From: CAYQQJ01 sp964419935
GTDB taxonomy: Bacteria > Pseudomonadota > Gammaproteobacteria > Pseudomonadales > Cellvibrionaceae
Reading direction: 5' to 3'
Assembly: GCA_964419935.1 (NCBI GenBank)
Contig: CAYQQJ010000012.1
Coordinates: forward strand, 1-64,000
Length of the DNA: 64,000 nt
Positions 42,180-50,278 of the stretch are shown here, in pieces. Under the pieces are notes generated by a model. The model had not been told where the DNA came from. It saw only the letters and a program-made list of their open reading frames with translations, and did not search any database. A program made the position numbers and the translations under genes. Each line of letters opens with the position of its first letter. The first letter of the stretch is position 1.

Positions 42180-42452
42180 TCACTTCTCCGGCGGCACGTA
42201 CCCCTCGGCTGCGTCATAGTCCTCACCAGAGAAGTACTTCGTCATCTGCTCCTTCAGATAGGTGCGGGCGGTCATGTCCATCATGTTCAGATGCTTTTCA
42301 TTGATCAGCATGGTCTGGTGCTGCATCCAGTCCTGCCAGGCTTGCTTGGAGATGTTGTTGTAGAGATCTTCGCCTTTGGCGCCGGGGAAGGGCGGGGCGT
42401 CCAGGCCTTCCATGTCCTGCTGATATTTGCGACAAAATACGGTGCGGGTCAT
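42180..42452 (-). CDS. yggX: Fe(II)-trafficking protein YggX
   Basis: 90 residues, full length. Family marks MTRTVFCRKY at the N-terminus with conserved Cys7, then GEDLYNNISKQAWQDWMQHQTMLINEKHLNMMD. It is linked to protection of iron-sulfur proteins from oxidation. It overlaps the end of mutY by 4 bases (ATGA), and MutY is an iron-sulfur enzyme, so the pairing makes sense and is widely conserved. Confidence 0.97.
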   Translation of the reverse strand: MTRTVFCRKYQQDMEGLDAPPFPGAKGEDLYNNISKQAWQDWMQHQTMLINEKHLNMMDMTARTYLKEQMTKYFSGEDYDAAEGYVPPEK

Positions 42453-43528
42453 GATTTACCTCGTTTGGCTGACGGTTTGGAGCGGGCGGGTTTGCCCAGG
42501 CTCTCAATCAGGCGTTTGACTGGCGCTGCCAGGCCTATGTTGACCGGTTTCTGGAGGTTGTACCAGAGCCGACGGTCATCGGCGCGGATGCCCGCGATGC
42601 CACGGCTCAGCGTTATGCACACGGGTTGTATGTCCAGATGGTAGTGGCTGAAAGTATGGCGAACCTGGGGCAATCGGTCCAGGTCGCGAGGCTCGCCGAA
42701 GGCGCTTCGACAATGTTCCAGTGGGTCGTCGCCCATGCCCAGTTCAGGAAAGCTCCACAAGCCGCCCCAGATGCCTTGTGGCGGACGCTGCTCCAGCAAT
42801 ACGTCGCCATCCGCCGAGGTTAAAATCAGCATTTGTGTCGATTTCACTGGCAGCACTTTGCGCGGCTTCTTACCGGGATGCAGGGTTTCTTCGCCCGCGG
42901 CGTGAGCCATACAAGTCTGCGCCAGTGGGCAGGCCGGACAGTCCGGCCGGCTGCGAGTGCAAACCGTCGCGCCCAGATCCATGATCGCTTGGGTGTAATC
43001 CCGATTGCGGCTATCCGGCGTCAGCTTTTCTGCGTGCTTCCAAAGAGCATTGGCGACGGCGTTGTTCCCTGGCCAGCCACCAATGGCGAAGTAGCGCGCG
43101 AGCACCCGCTTTACATTGCCATCGAGAATGGCGGCGCGCTGTTCGAACGCGGTGCTGGCAATGGCGCCGGCGGTTGATCTGCCGATGCCAGGCAATGCAA
43201 CCAGGCTCGCCACATCAGACGGAAACTCTCCGTTCAATGACTGATAAACCTGTTGTGCACATTTGTGCAGGTTGCGCGCCCGGGCGTAGTAACCGAGGCC
43301 GGTCCACAGATGCAGCACTTCGTCCACGGGCGCTCCCGCGAGCGCTTCCACGGTGGGAAAACGCTCGATGAAGCGTTCGAAATAAGGGATAACTGTTTCG
43401 ACCTGAGTCTGCTGCAGCATCACTTCCGAAAGCCACACCCGGTAGGGTGTAATTCCCTGCTGCCAGGGCAGGTTCTTGCGACCGTGCAGGTCATACCAGG
43501 AGAGGAGTTGTTGGGCAAAGTCCGGCAT
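42449..43528 (-). CDS. mutY: A/G-specific adenine glycosylase MutY
   Basis: 359 residues. Catalytic Glu35 region (LSEVMLQQTQVETV), helix-hairpin-helix LPGIGRSTAGAIAS followed by DGNVKRVLAR with the catalytic Asp, and the [4Fe-4S] loop CTRSRPDCPACPLAQTC with C-x6-C-x2-C-x5-C spacing. The C-terminal domain (about 230-345) is the NUDIX-like 8-oxoG recognition part. Removes A mispaired with 8-oxoguanine. Operon with yggX. Confidence 0.97.
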   Translation of the reverse strand: MPDFAQQLLSWYDLHGRKNLPWQQGITPYRVWLSEVMLQQTQVETVIPYFERFIERFPTVEALAGAPVDEVLHLWTGLGYYARARNLHKCAQQVYQSLNGEFPSDVASLVALPGIGRSTAGAIASTAFEQRAAILDGNVKRVLARYFAIGGWPGNNAVANALWKHAEKLTPDSRNRDYTQAIMDLGATVCTRSRPDCPACPLAQTCMAHAAGEETLHPGKKPRKVLPVKSTQMLILTSADGDVLLEQRPPQGIWGGLWSFPELGMGDDPLEHCRSAFGEPRDLDRLPQVRHTFSHYHLDIQPVCITLSRGIAGIRADDRRLWYNLQKPVNIGLAAPVKRLIESLGKPARSKPSAKRGKS

Positions 43529-43587
43529 GTAGGTTCTGTTGGTTCCGATGAAGCGGTTATTCTATCTTATGGTAATGGGTGAAAGGC

Positions 43588-43869
43588 AGAAGGGAAAAGG
43601 GAAAAGCAGATTCCTGGCTCGACGAAGCACAAGCGGACATAGGACGGTAAATCAGTAAGCCACTAGCCAACCGGGCTGTGGCGATCAGTGCCCACCCTGC
43701 CTGACTAGAACGGCGGAAGGCGCTTGACGCTTTTTCGCCCTACTGCAATACACATCACTTTTCCGTTTTCCCTTCGCTTGAAGCTTGCGGCTTGTCGCTT
43801 GCAGCTTGTCGCTTGTCGCTTGCAGCTTGCAGCTTGTCGCTTGTCGCTTGCAGCTTGTCGCTTGCAGCT
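43588..43869. repeat. composite heptamer repeat locus 3
   Basis: GGGAAAA tract (about 43591-43606), about 100 bp of other sequence, the module GGCGGAAGGCGCTT with GCTTTTTCGCCCTACTGC in reverse orientation (43710-43746), TTTTCCG/TTTTCCC (about 43758-43773), then 13 heptamers GCTTGNN (43776-43869). In the heptamer array positions 6-7 vary only among AA, CG, TC and CA. Confidence 0.85.
43776..43869 (+). repeat. 7-bp tandem array, 13 units
   Basis: GCTTG followed by AA, CG, TC, CA, TC, TC, CA, CA, TC, TC, CA, TC, CA in order. The period is exactly 7 with no spacing errors. Confidence 0.95.
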
Positions 43870-43876
43870 CCCACCA

Positions 43877-43905
43877 TTGCCATACCAAATGAAAATAGTT
43901 ATCAT
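43877..43905 (+). promoter_or_regulatory. sigma-70 promoter of the Fe(III) transporter genes
   Basis: TTGCCA (43877-43882), 17 bp spacer, TATCAT (43900-43905), each 5 of 6. Start predicted near 43912, leader about 23 bases. The Fur box covers the spacer and -10. Confidence 0.8.
43890..43904. promoter_or_regulatory. Fur box
   Basis: TGAAAATAGTTATCA matches the 7-1-7 Fur inverted repeat TGATAAT-N-ATTATCA at 12 of 14 positions. It overlaps the -10 box, so Fur with Fe(II) should block transcription. Confidence 0.85.
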
Positions 43906-43934
43906 TTGTGCCAAATTTTTGAGGTGTGAATATT

Positions 43935-44966
43935 ATGCGATTTTCTTCATTTACGTTGGTCGGTCTGTTGCTCGGTGGGGCTGTGTTGTCGGGCTGTAGT
44001 GACGAACCTGCCGATACTGAAGTTGCCAAAAAACCCGTGGTGACGGTGTATTCAGAACGTAAAGAGCATTTGATCAAGCCGATGTTCGACAAATTCACAA
44101 CTGAGACCGGGATCGGCGTGCGCTATATCACCGATGGCGCGGGTCCGCTGATCGCGCGTCTGGACAATGAAGCCGAGGCGACGCCCGCTGACCTGCTGAT
44201 TACCGTGGATGCCGGCAACCTTTGGCAGGCCTCCGAGCGCGGCGTGCTGCGTTCCATCGAATCCGACGTACTTGAAGAGAACATTCCGGCGCACCTCCAG
44301 GCGGCGGACAATACCTGGTTCGCTCTTTCCCTGCGCGCCCGCACCATTGTTTATTCCACCGAGCGCGTTTCTCCGGACGAACTGTCAACCTATGAAGCAC
44401 TGGCGGATCCGAAATGGAAAGGGCGCTTGTGTCTGCGCACTTCGAAAAAGGTCTACAACCAGTCTCTGGTCGGCACCATGATCAAAACGCTGGGCACCGA
44501 ACAAACCGAGCAGATCGTGCGCGGCTGGGTTGATAACCTGGCGACCGAGCCTTACTCCAACGACACCGCCGTTATGGAAGCCATTGTTGCTGGCCAGTGT
44601 GATGTCGGCCTGGTAAACACTTACTACTTTGGTCGCCTGCACGCTGCGCAGCCAGATATTCCTCTGGCGCTGTTCTGGCCAAACCAGGATGGCCGCGGCG
44701 TTCACGTCAACGTCTCCGGTGCCGGCATCACCAAATATGCTCCCCACCCAGAAGAAGCCCAGCAGTTGCTGGAGTGGCTGGCCAGCGAAGAAGCGCAGTA
44801 CGACTTTGCCCGCTTGAACCAGGAATATCCGGCTCATCCCGATGTGGAGTTTTCACCGGAGGTTGAATCCTGGGGCACCTTCAAGGCAGATAATCTGAAT
44901 GTGGAAGCCGCGGGCCGCCTGCAGGAAGAGGCTATTAAACTTATGGATCGCGCGGGCTATCGCTAA
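43935..44966 (+). CDS. Fe(III) ABC transporter substrate-binding lipoprotein (FbpA/FutA-like)
   Basis: 343 residues. Lipobox LSGC at Cys21. The mature protein begins VVTVYSERKEHLIKPMFDKF, the FbpA/FutA N-terminal pattern, and has the ferric-site Tyr pair in NTYYFGR. It captures ferric iron in the periplasm for the permease that follows. ATG 43935 rather than GTG 43926, since it starts the lipoprotein signal. Fur-regulated by position. No separate ATPase gene lies downstream. Confidence 0.92.
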   Translation: MRFSSFTLVGLLLGGAVLSGCSDEPADTEVAKKPVVTVYSERKEHLIKPMFDKFTTETGIGVRYITDGAGPLIARLDNEAEATPADLLITVDAGNLWQASERGVLRSIESDVLEENIPAHLQAADNTWFALSLRARTIVYSTERVSPDELSTYEALADPKWKGRLCLRTSKKVYNQSLVGTMIKTLGTEQTEQIVRGWVDNLATEPYSNDTAVMEAIVAGQCDVGLVNTYYFGRLHAAQPDIPLALFWPNQDGRGVHVNVSGAGITKYAPHPEEAQQLLEWLASEEAQYDFARLNQEYPAHPDVEFSPEVESWGTFKADNLNVEAAGRLQEEAIKLMDRAGYR

Positions 44967-45027
44967 GGTCTCGTTCGGGCAAGCCGTGGCAAGTAAGCCT
45001 TCATTTTACTGGAACGGTTGTCACTGA

Positions 45028-46638
45028 ATGCCCGCTTCAATGCGTTTTATATGGCAGGTGCCAGTGTGGCTGATGGTCGCCCTGGTGCTGCTGCCAATTA
45101 CCGTCATCCTGTTCAGCTGGCACGTTGCGCAGACGGACGTGTGGCAGCACTTGATTGCGACAGACTTGCCACGACTGCTGAAAAACACCGCAGTGCTGAT
45201 GGTCGGTGTCGGCTTGTCGGTAGCAGTGCTCGGTGTCAGTCTCGCGTGGCTGACGGCGGTTTGTGAATTTCCCGGCCGCCATTGGCTGGACTGGGCGCTG
45301 TTGCTGCCCTTGGCGATTCCTACTTACGTCGTAGCTTTTGTTGCGGTCGGTCTCATGGGTTATGCCGGGCCTGTATTGACCTTCTGGCGACAGCTATTCG
45401 GCGACGACGCCTGGTATCCGGATGTGCGCCATCCCCTCGGCGTGGTTCTGGTGCTCTCCGCGGTTCTTTACCCTTACGTCTATATGCTTGCGCGCAGTGC
45501 CTTCCTCAGTCAGGGGCGCAGCCTGGTGGATGCTTCACGGCTTCTCGGTGTGAGTTCCTGGGGCAGCTTTTGGCGGGTGGCACTGCCAATGGCGCGTCCG
45601 GCCATAGTTGCCGGAATGGCGCTGGCTCTGATGGAGGCGCTGGCAGATTTCGGCGCCGTTGCCATTTTCAACTTCGATACCTTTACCACCGCCATCTACA
45701 AATCCTGGTTCGGATTCTTCAATCTTCAAGCCGCCGCTCAGTTGGCATCCCTGCTGCTGTTGTTCGTAGCGCTGGCCCTGTTTGCGGAGCAGCAGGCACG
45801 GGGGCGCGGCAAGTTGCACCACAACCCCCGGCGCAACCGCCATCGCCTGCAGCTCACTGGTGCCCGTGCCTGGCTTGCCAGTGGCTGCTGTTTGCTGGTT
45901 TTTGTTGTCGCGTTTTGTGTGCCGGTGGTGCAACTGGTCATCTGGATTTATACTACTAAACTGCTGGATTTCGACGAGCGCTTCCTGCTGCTGGTGCGCC
46001 ACACGTTCTTGCTGGGCTTTGCGGCGGCCACGCTGGTTGTGCTGCTGGCAATACTGGTGGCGTTTGCCCAGCGTCTTCGCAGTGGAAGAACCATGGGTGC
46101 GGCTGTGCGTTTGGCGTCACTGGGCTACGCCTTGCCTGGCTCCGTGCTGGCAGTCGGCATTATGATCGCGTTCGCTGCGATTGACCGGGAACTGCTGCGC
46201 CCGCTGTTTACCTGGCTGGGTGGGCATCCTCAGCAATTGCTGCTGGGTAGCGTCGGTGCGTTGATCATCGCTTACATCATCCGGTTCTTTTCCGTGGGCT
46301 TCGGGCCGGTGCAATCCACCCTGCAAAGCATTCGCCCCTCCTATCAGGAAGTGGCACACACACTGGGACACGGTCATGGCCAGGTGTTGCGTCGTGTCTA
46401 TTTGCCGTTGCTGACCCCGGGTTTGCTTACCGCGCTGGTGTTGGTGCTGGTGGATACCATGAAGGAAATGCCGGCAACACTGCTGATGCGTCCGTTCGGT
46501 TGGGACACGCTGGCAGTGCGAATTTACGAAATGACCTCCGAAGGCGAATGGCAGCGGGCCGCGCTGCCGGCGCTGACTTTGGTGTTGGTGAGCATTGTCC
46601 CGGTTATCCTGATAGTACGTCGCAGCCGTCGCCTTTAA
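45028..46638 (+). CDS. Fe(III) ABC transporter permease (FbpB-like)
   Basis: 536 residues with about 12 membrane helices in two similar halves, as in the fused FbpB/SfuB permeases. Each half has an EAA-type cytoplasmic loop for the ATPase (EDAS-like ...VDASRLLGVSSWGSFWRVALPMARP, and ...EVAHTLGHGHGQVLRRVYLPLLTPG). It lies 61 bp after the binding-protein gene, so one operon. The next gene is gcvT, so the ATPase subunit must be encoded elsewhere. Confidence 0.92.
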   Translation: MPASMRFIWQVPVWLMVALVLLPITVILFSWHVAQTDVWQHLIATDLPRLLKNTAVLMVGVGLSVAVLGVSLAWLTAVCEFPGRHWLDWALLLPLAIPTYVVAFVAVGLMGYAGPVLTFWRQLFGDDAWYPDVRHPLGVVLVLSAVLYPYVYMLARSAFLSQGRSLVDASRLLGVSSWGSFWRVALPMARPAIVAGMALALMEALADFGAVAIFNFDTFTTAIYKSWFGFFNLQAAAQLASLLLLFVALALFAEQQARGRGKLHHNPRRNRHRLQLTGARAWLASGCCLLVFVVAFCVPVVQLVIWIYTTKLLDFDERFLLLVRHTFLLGFAAATLVVLLAILVAFAQRLRSGRTMGAAVRLASLGYALPGSVLAVGIMIAFAAIDRELLRPLFTWLGGHPQQLLLGSVGALIIAYIIRFFSVGFGPVQSTLQSIRPSYQEVAHTLGHGHGQVLRRVYLPLLTPGLLTALVLVLVDTMKEMPATLLMRPFGWDTLAVRIYEMTSEGEWQRAALPALTLVLVSIVPVILIVRRSRRL

Positions 46639-46707
46639 TCTACAAGCACGCTAGAATACGCGCCTGCTTAAGTCTCATCCGTTTGAATTTATCCATCTGG
46701 TCAGGCT

Positions 46708-47850
46708 ATGTCCCAAGAGCCCAAAGCTATGTCCCAAGAAATCAAAGAAAATGCTTCTCTGCAGAAAACCGTTTTGGTCGAGGTCCATCAGGATCTGGGC
46801 GGCAAGATGGTTGATTTTGGCGGCTGGTTGATGCCGGTGAACTATGGCTCGCAGATTGAAGAGCATCATCACGTGCGCCGCGCAGCCGGTATGTTCGATG
46901 TTTCACACATGACGGTGGTGGATTTGACCGGGCGCGACGCCAAAACGTTTTTGCAGTTTCTGCTCGCCAACGATGTCGACAAACTGAAGCAGGAAGGCAA
47001 GGCTCTGTACAGCGGTATGCTGAACGAGCAAGGCGGTGTGATTGATGATCTCATCGTTTACCTGCGCAACGAGGGTTACCGTCTGGTCGTTAACTGTGCG
47101 ACACGGGAAAAAGATCTGGCGTGGATGTCCGCAGTGGCGGAAAACTTTGATGTGGAATTGCAGGAGCGCGACGACCTGGCAATGATTGCGGTGCAGGGGC
47201 CTTTGGCCCGCGCCAGGCTACATGAATGCGTAGACGCCGAGAACGTCGGTATTCTGGAGAATTTAACGGCCTTTGCCGCCGCACAACTGGCTGGTGAACA
47301 ATCCGGTTGGTTTGTGGGTCGCACGGGCTACACCGGTGAAGACGGTTACGAAGTCATGCTGCCGGGAAATAAGGCCGAAGCTTTGTGGCGGCAGCTAGTG
47401 GCAGCGGGTGTGGTGCCCTGTGGGCTGGGCGCTCGCGACACGCTGCGCCTTGAAGCCGGAATGAATTTATACGGCCACGAGATGGATGAGGACACCTCGC
47501 CGCTGGTGGCCAACATGGGCTGGACTGTTGCCTGGGAACCCGCCGAGCGGGATTTTATCGGGCGCGCTGCACTGGAGGCCGAACGCGCCAAAGGCGTTGA
47601 GCAGAAGCTTGTGGGCCTGGTGCTGGAAACCCGTGGTGTGCTGCGTGCCGAGCAGGAGGTTGTATTACCCGGTAGCGACGCGCGCGGTGTGATCACTAGC
47701 GGTACCTTCTCGCCCACCTTGGGTTATTCCATCGCGCTGGCGCGAGTGCCAGTTAATATTGGCGATCATTGTCAGGTTATGATGCGCAATAAGCCGGTGG
47801 ATGTGAAGGTTGTTAAGCCTGTATTTGTCAGGAATGGGGAGAAGAGATAA
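46708..47850 (+). CDS. gcvT: glycine cleavage system T protein (aminomethyltransferase)
   Basis: 380 residues. Family marks: VDFGGWLMPVNYGSQIEEH, MFDVSHM, NCATREKDLAWM, GRTGYTGEDGYEV and CGLGARDTLRLEAGMNLYG. It takes the methylene group from the lipoyl-H protein to tetrahydrofolate. The first 21 bases ATGTCCCAAGAGCCCAAAG... are repeated imperfectly right after, so the N-terminus reads MSQEPKAMSQEIKE; ATG 46729 could equally be the start. gcvH follows 305 bp downstream. Confidence 0.96.
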   Translation: MSQEPKAMSQEIKENASLQKTVLVEVHQDLGGKMVDFGGWLMPVNYGSQIEEHHHVRRAAGMFDVSHMTVVDLTGRDAKTFLQFLLANDVDKLKQEGKALYSGMLNEQGGVIDDLIVYLRNEGYRLVVNCATREKDLAWMSAVAENFDVELQERDDLAMIAVQGPLARARLHECVDAENVGILENLTAFAAAQLAGEQSGWFVGRTGYTGEDGYEVMLPGNKAEALWRQLVAAGVVPCGLGARDTLRLEAGMNLYGHEMDEDTSPLVANMGWTVAWEPAERDFIGRAALEAERAKGVEQKLVGLVLETRGVLRAEQEVVLPGSDARGVITSGTFSPTLGYSIALARVPVNIGDHCQVMMRNKPVDVKVVKPVFVRNGEKR

Positions 47851-48155
47851 GCCGCAAGCCTCAAGCCTCAAGCTGCAAGCTACAAGATAGGGAAAAGGGA
47901 AAAGGGAAAAGGGACAAAAATGCAGGATAGTATTTTTGCACAGCCGACCAATCTGACAGGATCAGATTGGCACAGCGTAGCTGCCTGAAAGGTTGAGCTC
48001 ATGGACGAGCGCAATGCACACTACCCGAAGGGTGAGGTACAAGGATGTACCGAATGAAAAGGCGGCGGCGCAAAATAGGTTAAATATTCTAGGTGTAGGG
48101 TGGGCACTCCCACCGGCGAGTTTATTGGTCGATAAAAAATTGAAGGAATAAAATT
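47851..48155. other. 305-bp gap between gcvT and gcvH
   Basis: Starts with composite repeat locus 4 (47853-47913). A small hairpin GGTAC-AAGGAT-GTACC lies at 48036-48051, the same motif family as GAGGTACAGGATG near 41664 and 41847. No gene or glycine riboswitch was recognised. Confidence 0.5.
47853..47913. repeat. composite heptamer repeat locus 4 (half element)
   Basis: GCCGCAA/GCCTCAA/GCCTCAA/GCTGCAA/GCTACAA followed by GATAGGGAAAAGGGAAAAGGG. The GTAGGGCGAAAAAGC module and the inverted right arm are missing. Confidence 0.8.
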
Positions 48156-48545
48156 ATGAGCGAGATTCGAGCGGAACTGCGGTATCTGTCCAGCCATGAG
48201 TGGGCGCGGGTGGAGAGTGACGGAACTGTTACGGTGGGTATTACTGATCACGCGCAAGCGGCCCTTGGCGATGTGGTGTTTGTCGAAGCGCCGGAAGTGG
48301 GCAGTGAAGTCACAGCCAATACCGAAGCTGGCGTGGTGGAATCGGTCAAGGCGGCGTCCGACATTTTCTCTCCGATTTCCGGTGAAGTCATTGCGGTTAA
48401 TGAGGCACTGGAAGACGCTCCGGAAACGGTGAATGCCTCGCCTTATGATGATGGATGGTTTTTTCGGGTGCAGCCGTCAGAGGTGTCCGAGCTGGAAAAT
48501 GCGATGGATGCCGAAGCCTATCGCGCGGCAGTTGAAGAAGATTAA
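48156..48545 (+). CDS. gcvH: glycine cleavage system H protein
   Basis: 129 residues. The lipoyl domain carries the lipoylated Lys65 in VESVKAASD. GITDHAQAALGDVVFVEAPEVG is the typical N-terminal part. It shuttles the aminomethyl group between the P and T proteins. AAGGA lies 9 bases before the ATG. gcvP is not in the window. Confidence 0.97.
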   Translation: MSEIRAELRYLSSHEWARVESDGTVTVGITDHAQAALGDVVFVEAPEVGSEVTANTEAGVVESVKAASDIFSPISGEVIAVNEALEDAPETVNASPYDDGWFFRVQPSEVSELENAMDAEAYRAAVEED

Positions 48546-48875
48546 CCGGCCTTGCCTTTACCAGACAAGGCCGCCTCTGTCGCGATTTCCAGACATAATT
48601 CGCGTTTTTAACACGTTTCCGAGTTCATTGGCTGCATGCTTTAGGGTTTGGCACATGGTGAGGTCCGATTTGGGGTGGGGCTTTTCAAGACCCTGGCCCG
48701 CGGGATTCGGGCGAGGAGCCCCCAGGGATGGGTTTACGGCGTGTCTTGAAAAGCCCTACTCCGAAGCGGAGCCGTGCGAACTCCAAAAACTTCACTCCGA
48801 GGCGCAATGCCTCGGATTTCTCTGCTTGCTTTCGAGCGTTCTCTTTTTTCGCACATGTTGATCCCAGGACAACCT
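48546..48875. other. 330-bp gap between gcvH and rlmI
   Basis: Contains hairpin repeat B copy 2 (48672-48762). CCTTGCCTTTACCAGACAAGG (21 bases from 48550) has CCTTG/CAAGG arms that could make a weak hairpin after gcvH. Nothing else seen. Confidence 0.5.
48672..48762. repeat. hairpin repeat element B, copy 2
   Basis: Reverse-oriented copy of 24072-24162, with about 87 of 91 bases identical. Inverted ends 48672-48690 and 48744-48762. The core GGCGAGGAGCCCCCAGGGA and GGTTTACGGCGTG resembles the core of element A. Confidence 0.85.
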
Positions 48876-50063
48876 ATGAACCTGCCCCAATTAATACTTC
48901 ACAAAAATGCCGATCGCCGTCTCAAGAAAGGCCACTTGTGGGTCTACTCCAATGAAGTCAATGTAGACAAGACCCCGCTCAAGGCATTCACGGCGGGGCA
49001 GCAGGTTGAAGTCCTGACGGCCTCCGGCCAGCCGCTGGGTGTGGCGATGATCAACCCCAATAGTCTGATTTGTGGGCGTGTTGTCAGCCGCAAGGCGCCT
49101 CTCGACGGGCCAATGTTGGTGCGACGAATCAAGCAAGCACTCGCGTTGCGCGAGCAATGTTTCAAGCAGCCATACTATCGCTTGATTTATGGCGATGCGG
49201 ATTTTTTGCCAGGGCTGGTCGTGGATCGCTTCGGTGACCAATTGGTCGTGCAAATTGCGTCTGCGGGGATGGAGCTTCTGCAGGCGGAAATCGTGCAAAG
49301 CCTGCAGAAAGTGCTGTCGCCAAAAGGCATGGTTTTGCGCAACGATCACAGCGCACGCTCGCTTGAGGATCTCGAAGCCAAGGTGGAGATGATCGGTTCC
49401 GTACCTGAATGGCTGGAAGTAGAGGAAAATGGCGCAGCATTCCAGGTGCCCGCGCAGGAAGGGCAGAAAACCGGCTGGTTCTATGATCATCGTCTCAATC
49501 GCGCCTACCTGCAGCAGCTGGTGGCGGGCAAGCGCGTGCTGGATATTTTTTCCTACGCCGGCGGCTGGGGAATAGAGGCAGCAGTTGCCGGCGCAGCCGA
49601 AGTCGTTTGCGTCGATGCATCCGAGCAGGCGTTGCAGTGGCTGGAGCGCAATGCAGGGCTGAATAACGTCGCGGAAAAAGTCAGTAGCGTGCAGGGCAAG
49701 GCGGTTGCGGTATTGAAGCAACTGGTTGCTGAGGGGGCTAAGTTTGATGTTGTGGTGTTGGATCCACCGGCGTTTATCAAAAAGCGCAAAGACCAGCGCG
49801 CCGGCGAAGCCGCTTACCGCCATCTGAACGAACTGGCCATTCGATTGCTTCACCCGAACGGCTTGCTGGTATCCGCGTCCTGTTCCATGCCATTAAGCAA
49901 CGAAGGTTTGACGGAAATCGTACGCGGCGCAGCCCGCCATCTTGACCGCAACGCGCAGTTGATTTGGCGCGGCGGCCAGGGCCCCGATCATCCGGTACAT
50001 CCGGCTATTCCTGAAACCGAATATCTGAAAGCGCAGTTTTTCAGTCTGTCACCGGTGATCTGA
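48876..50063 (+). CDS. rlmI: 23S rRNA cytosine-C5 methyltransferase RlmI-like
   Basis: 395 residues, as E. coli RlmI (YccW). The N-terminal PUA domain (about 1-90, LHKNADRRLKKGHLWVYSNEV) is followed by an EEHEE region and a SAM domain with LDIFSYAGGWGIEAA and VVVLDPPAF, plus a catalytic Cys in SASCSMPLS. It methylates C1962 of 23S rRNA in E. coli. ATG 48876 follows AGGAC and matches the family start. Confidence 0.93.
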   Translation: MNLPQLILHKNADRRLKKGHLWVYSNEVNVDKTPLKAFTAGQQVEVLTASGQPLGVAMINPNSLICGRVVSRKAPLDGPMLVRRIKQALALREQCFKQPYYRLIYGDADFLPGLVVDRFGDQLVVQIASAGMELLQAEIVQSLQKVLSPKGMVLRNDHSARSLEDLEAKVEMIGSVPEWLEVEENGAAFQVPAQEGQKTGWFYDHRLNRAYLQQLVAGKRVLDIFSYAGGWGIEAAVAGAAEVVCVDASEQALQWLERNAGLNNVAEKVSSVQGKAVAVLKQLVAEGAKFDVVVLDPPAFIKKRKDQRAGEAAYRHLNELAIRLLHPNGLLVSASCSMPLSNEGLTEIVRGAARHLDRNAQLIWRGGQGPDHPVHPAIPETEYLKAQFFSLSPVI

Positions 50064-50135
50064 TAACCCCGCAATCTTGATTGCAGGGTTGTGTTCATGT
50101 CGAAGATACTGCATTAATTGCGCGCATGAAAAGAG

Positions 50136-50241
50136 TTTGTCATCAGGGAAAAGTCTTTTGAAACCCTCGCGGCAGGGACGCCGCGGGGGAGCCACAGGGA
50201 GGTGTTTATGCGTTTTCAAAAGGCCTTTCCCTGATGACAAA
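50136..50241. repeat. hairpin repeat element A, copy 2
   Basis: 106 bp with 28-bp inverted ends (50136-50163 and 50214-50241, 26 of 28 matching). The core CCTCGCGGCAGGGACGCCGC and GTGTTTATGCG equals that of 23813-23968 but lacks the extra 50 bases. It lies between convergent rlmI and the imelysin-like gene. Confidence 0.85.
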
Positions 50242-50278
50242 CGAATCGAAGCCCAACACGGGTGAAGTAAATCGAGGG

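Larger units (their letters stand above)
43529..43934. other. 406-bp divergent region, mutY / Fe(III) transporter
   Basis: Mostly repeats: composite locus 3 at 43588-43869, then the promoter and Fur box of the iron transporter. No gene seen. Confidence 0.7.

Noticed and set aside
43776..43869. Possible CRISPR-like array
   Set aside because: The unit is 7 bp with no spacers, and no cas gene is present; it is a simple tandem repeat.
48156..48545. Glycine riboswitch before gcvT or gcvH
   Set aside because: The 69 bp before gcvT are too short, and the 305 bp before gcvH show repeats but no aptamer-like pairing that I could find.
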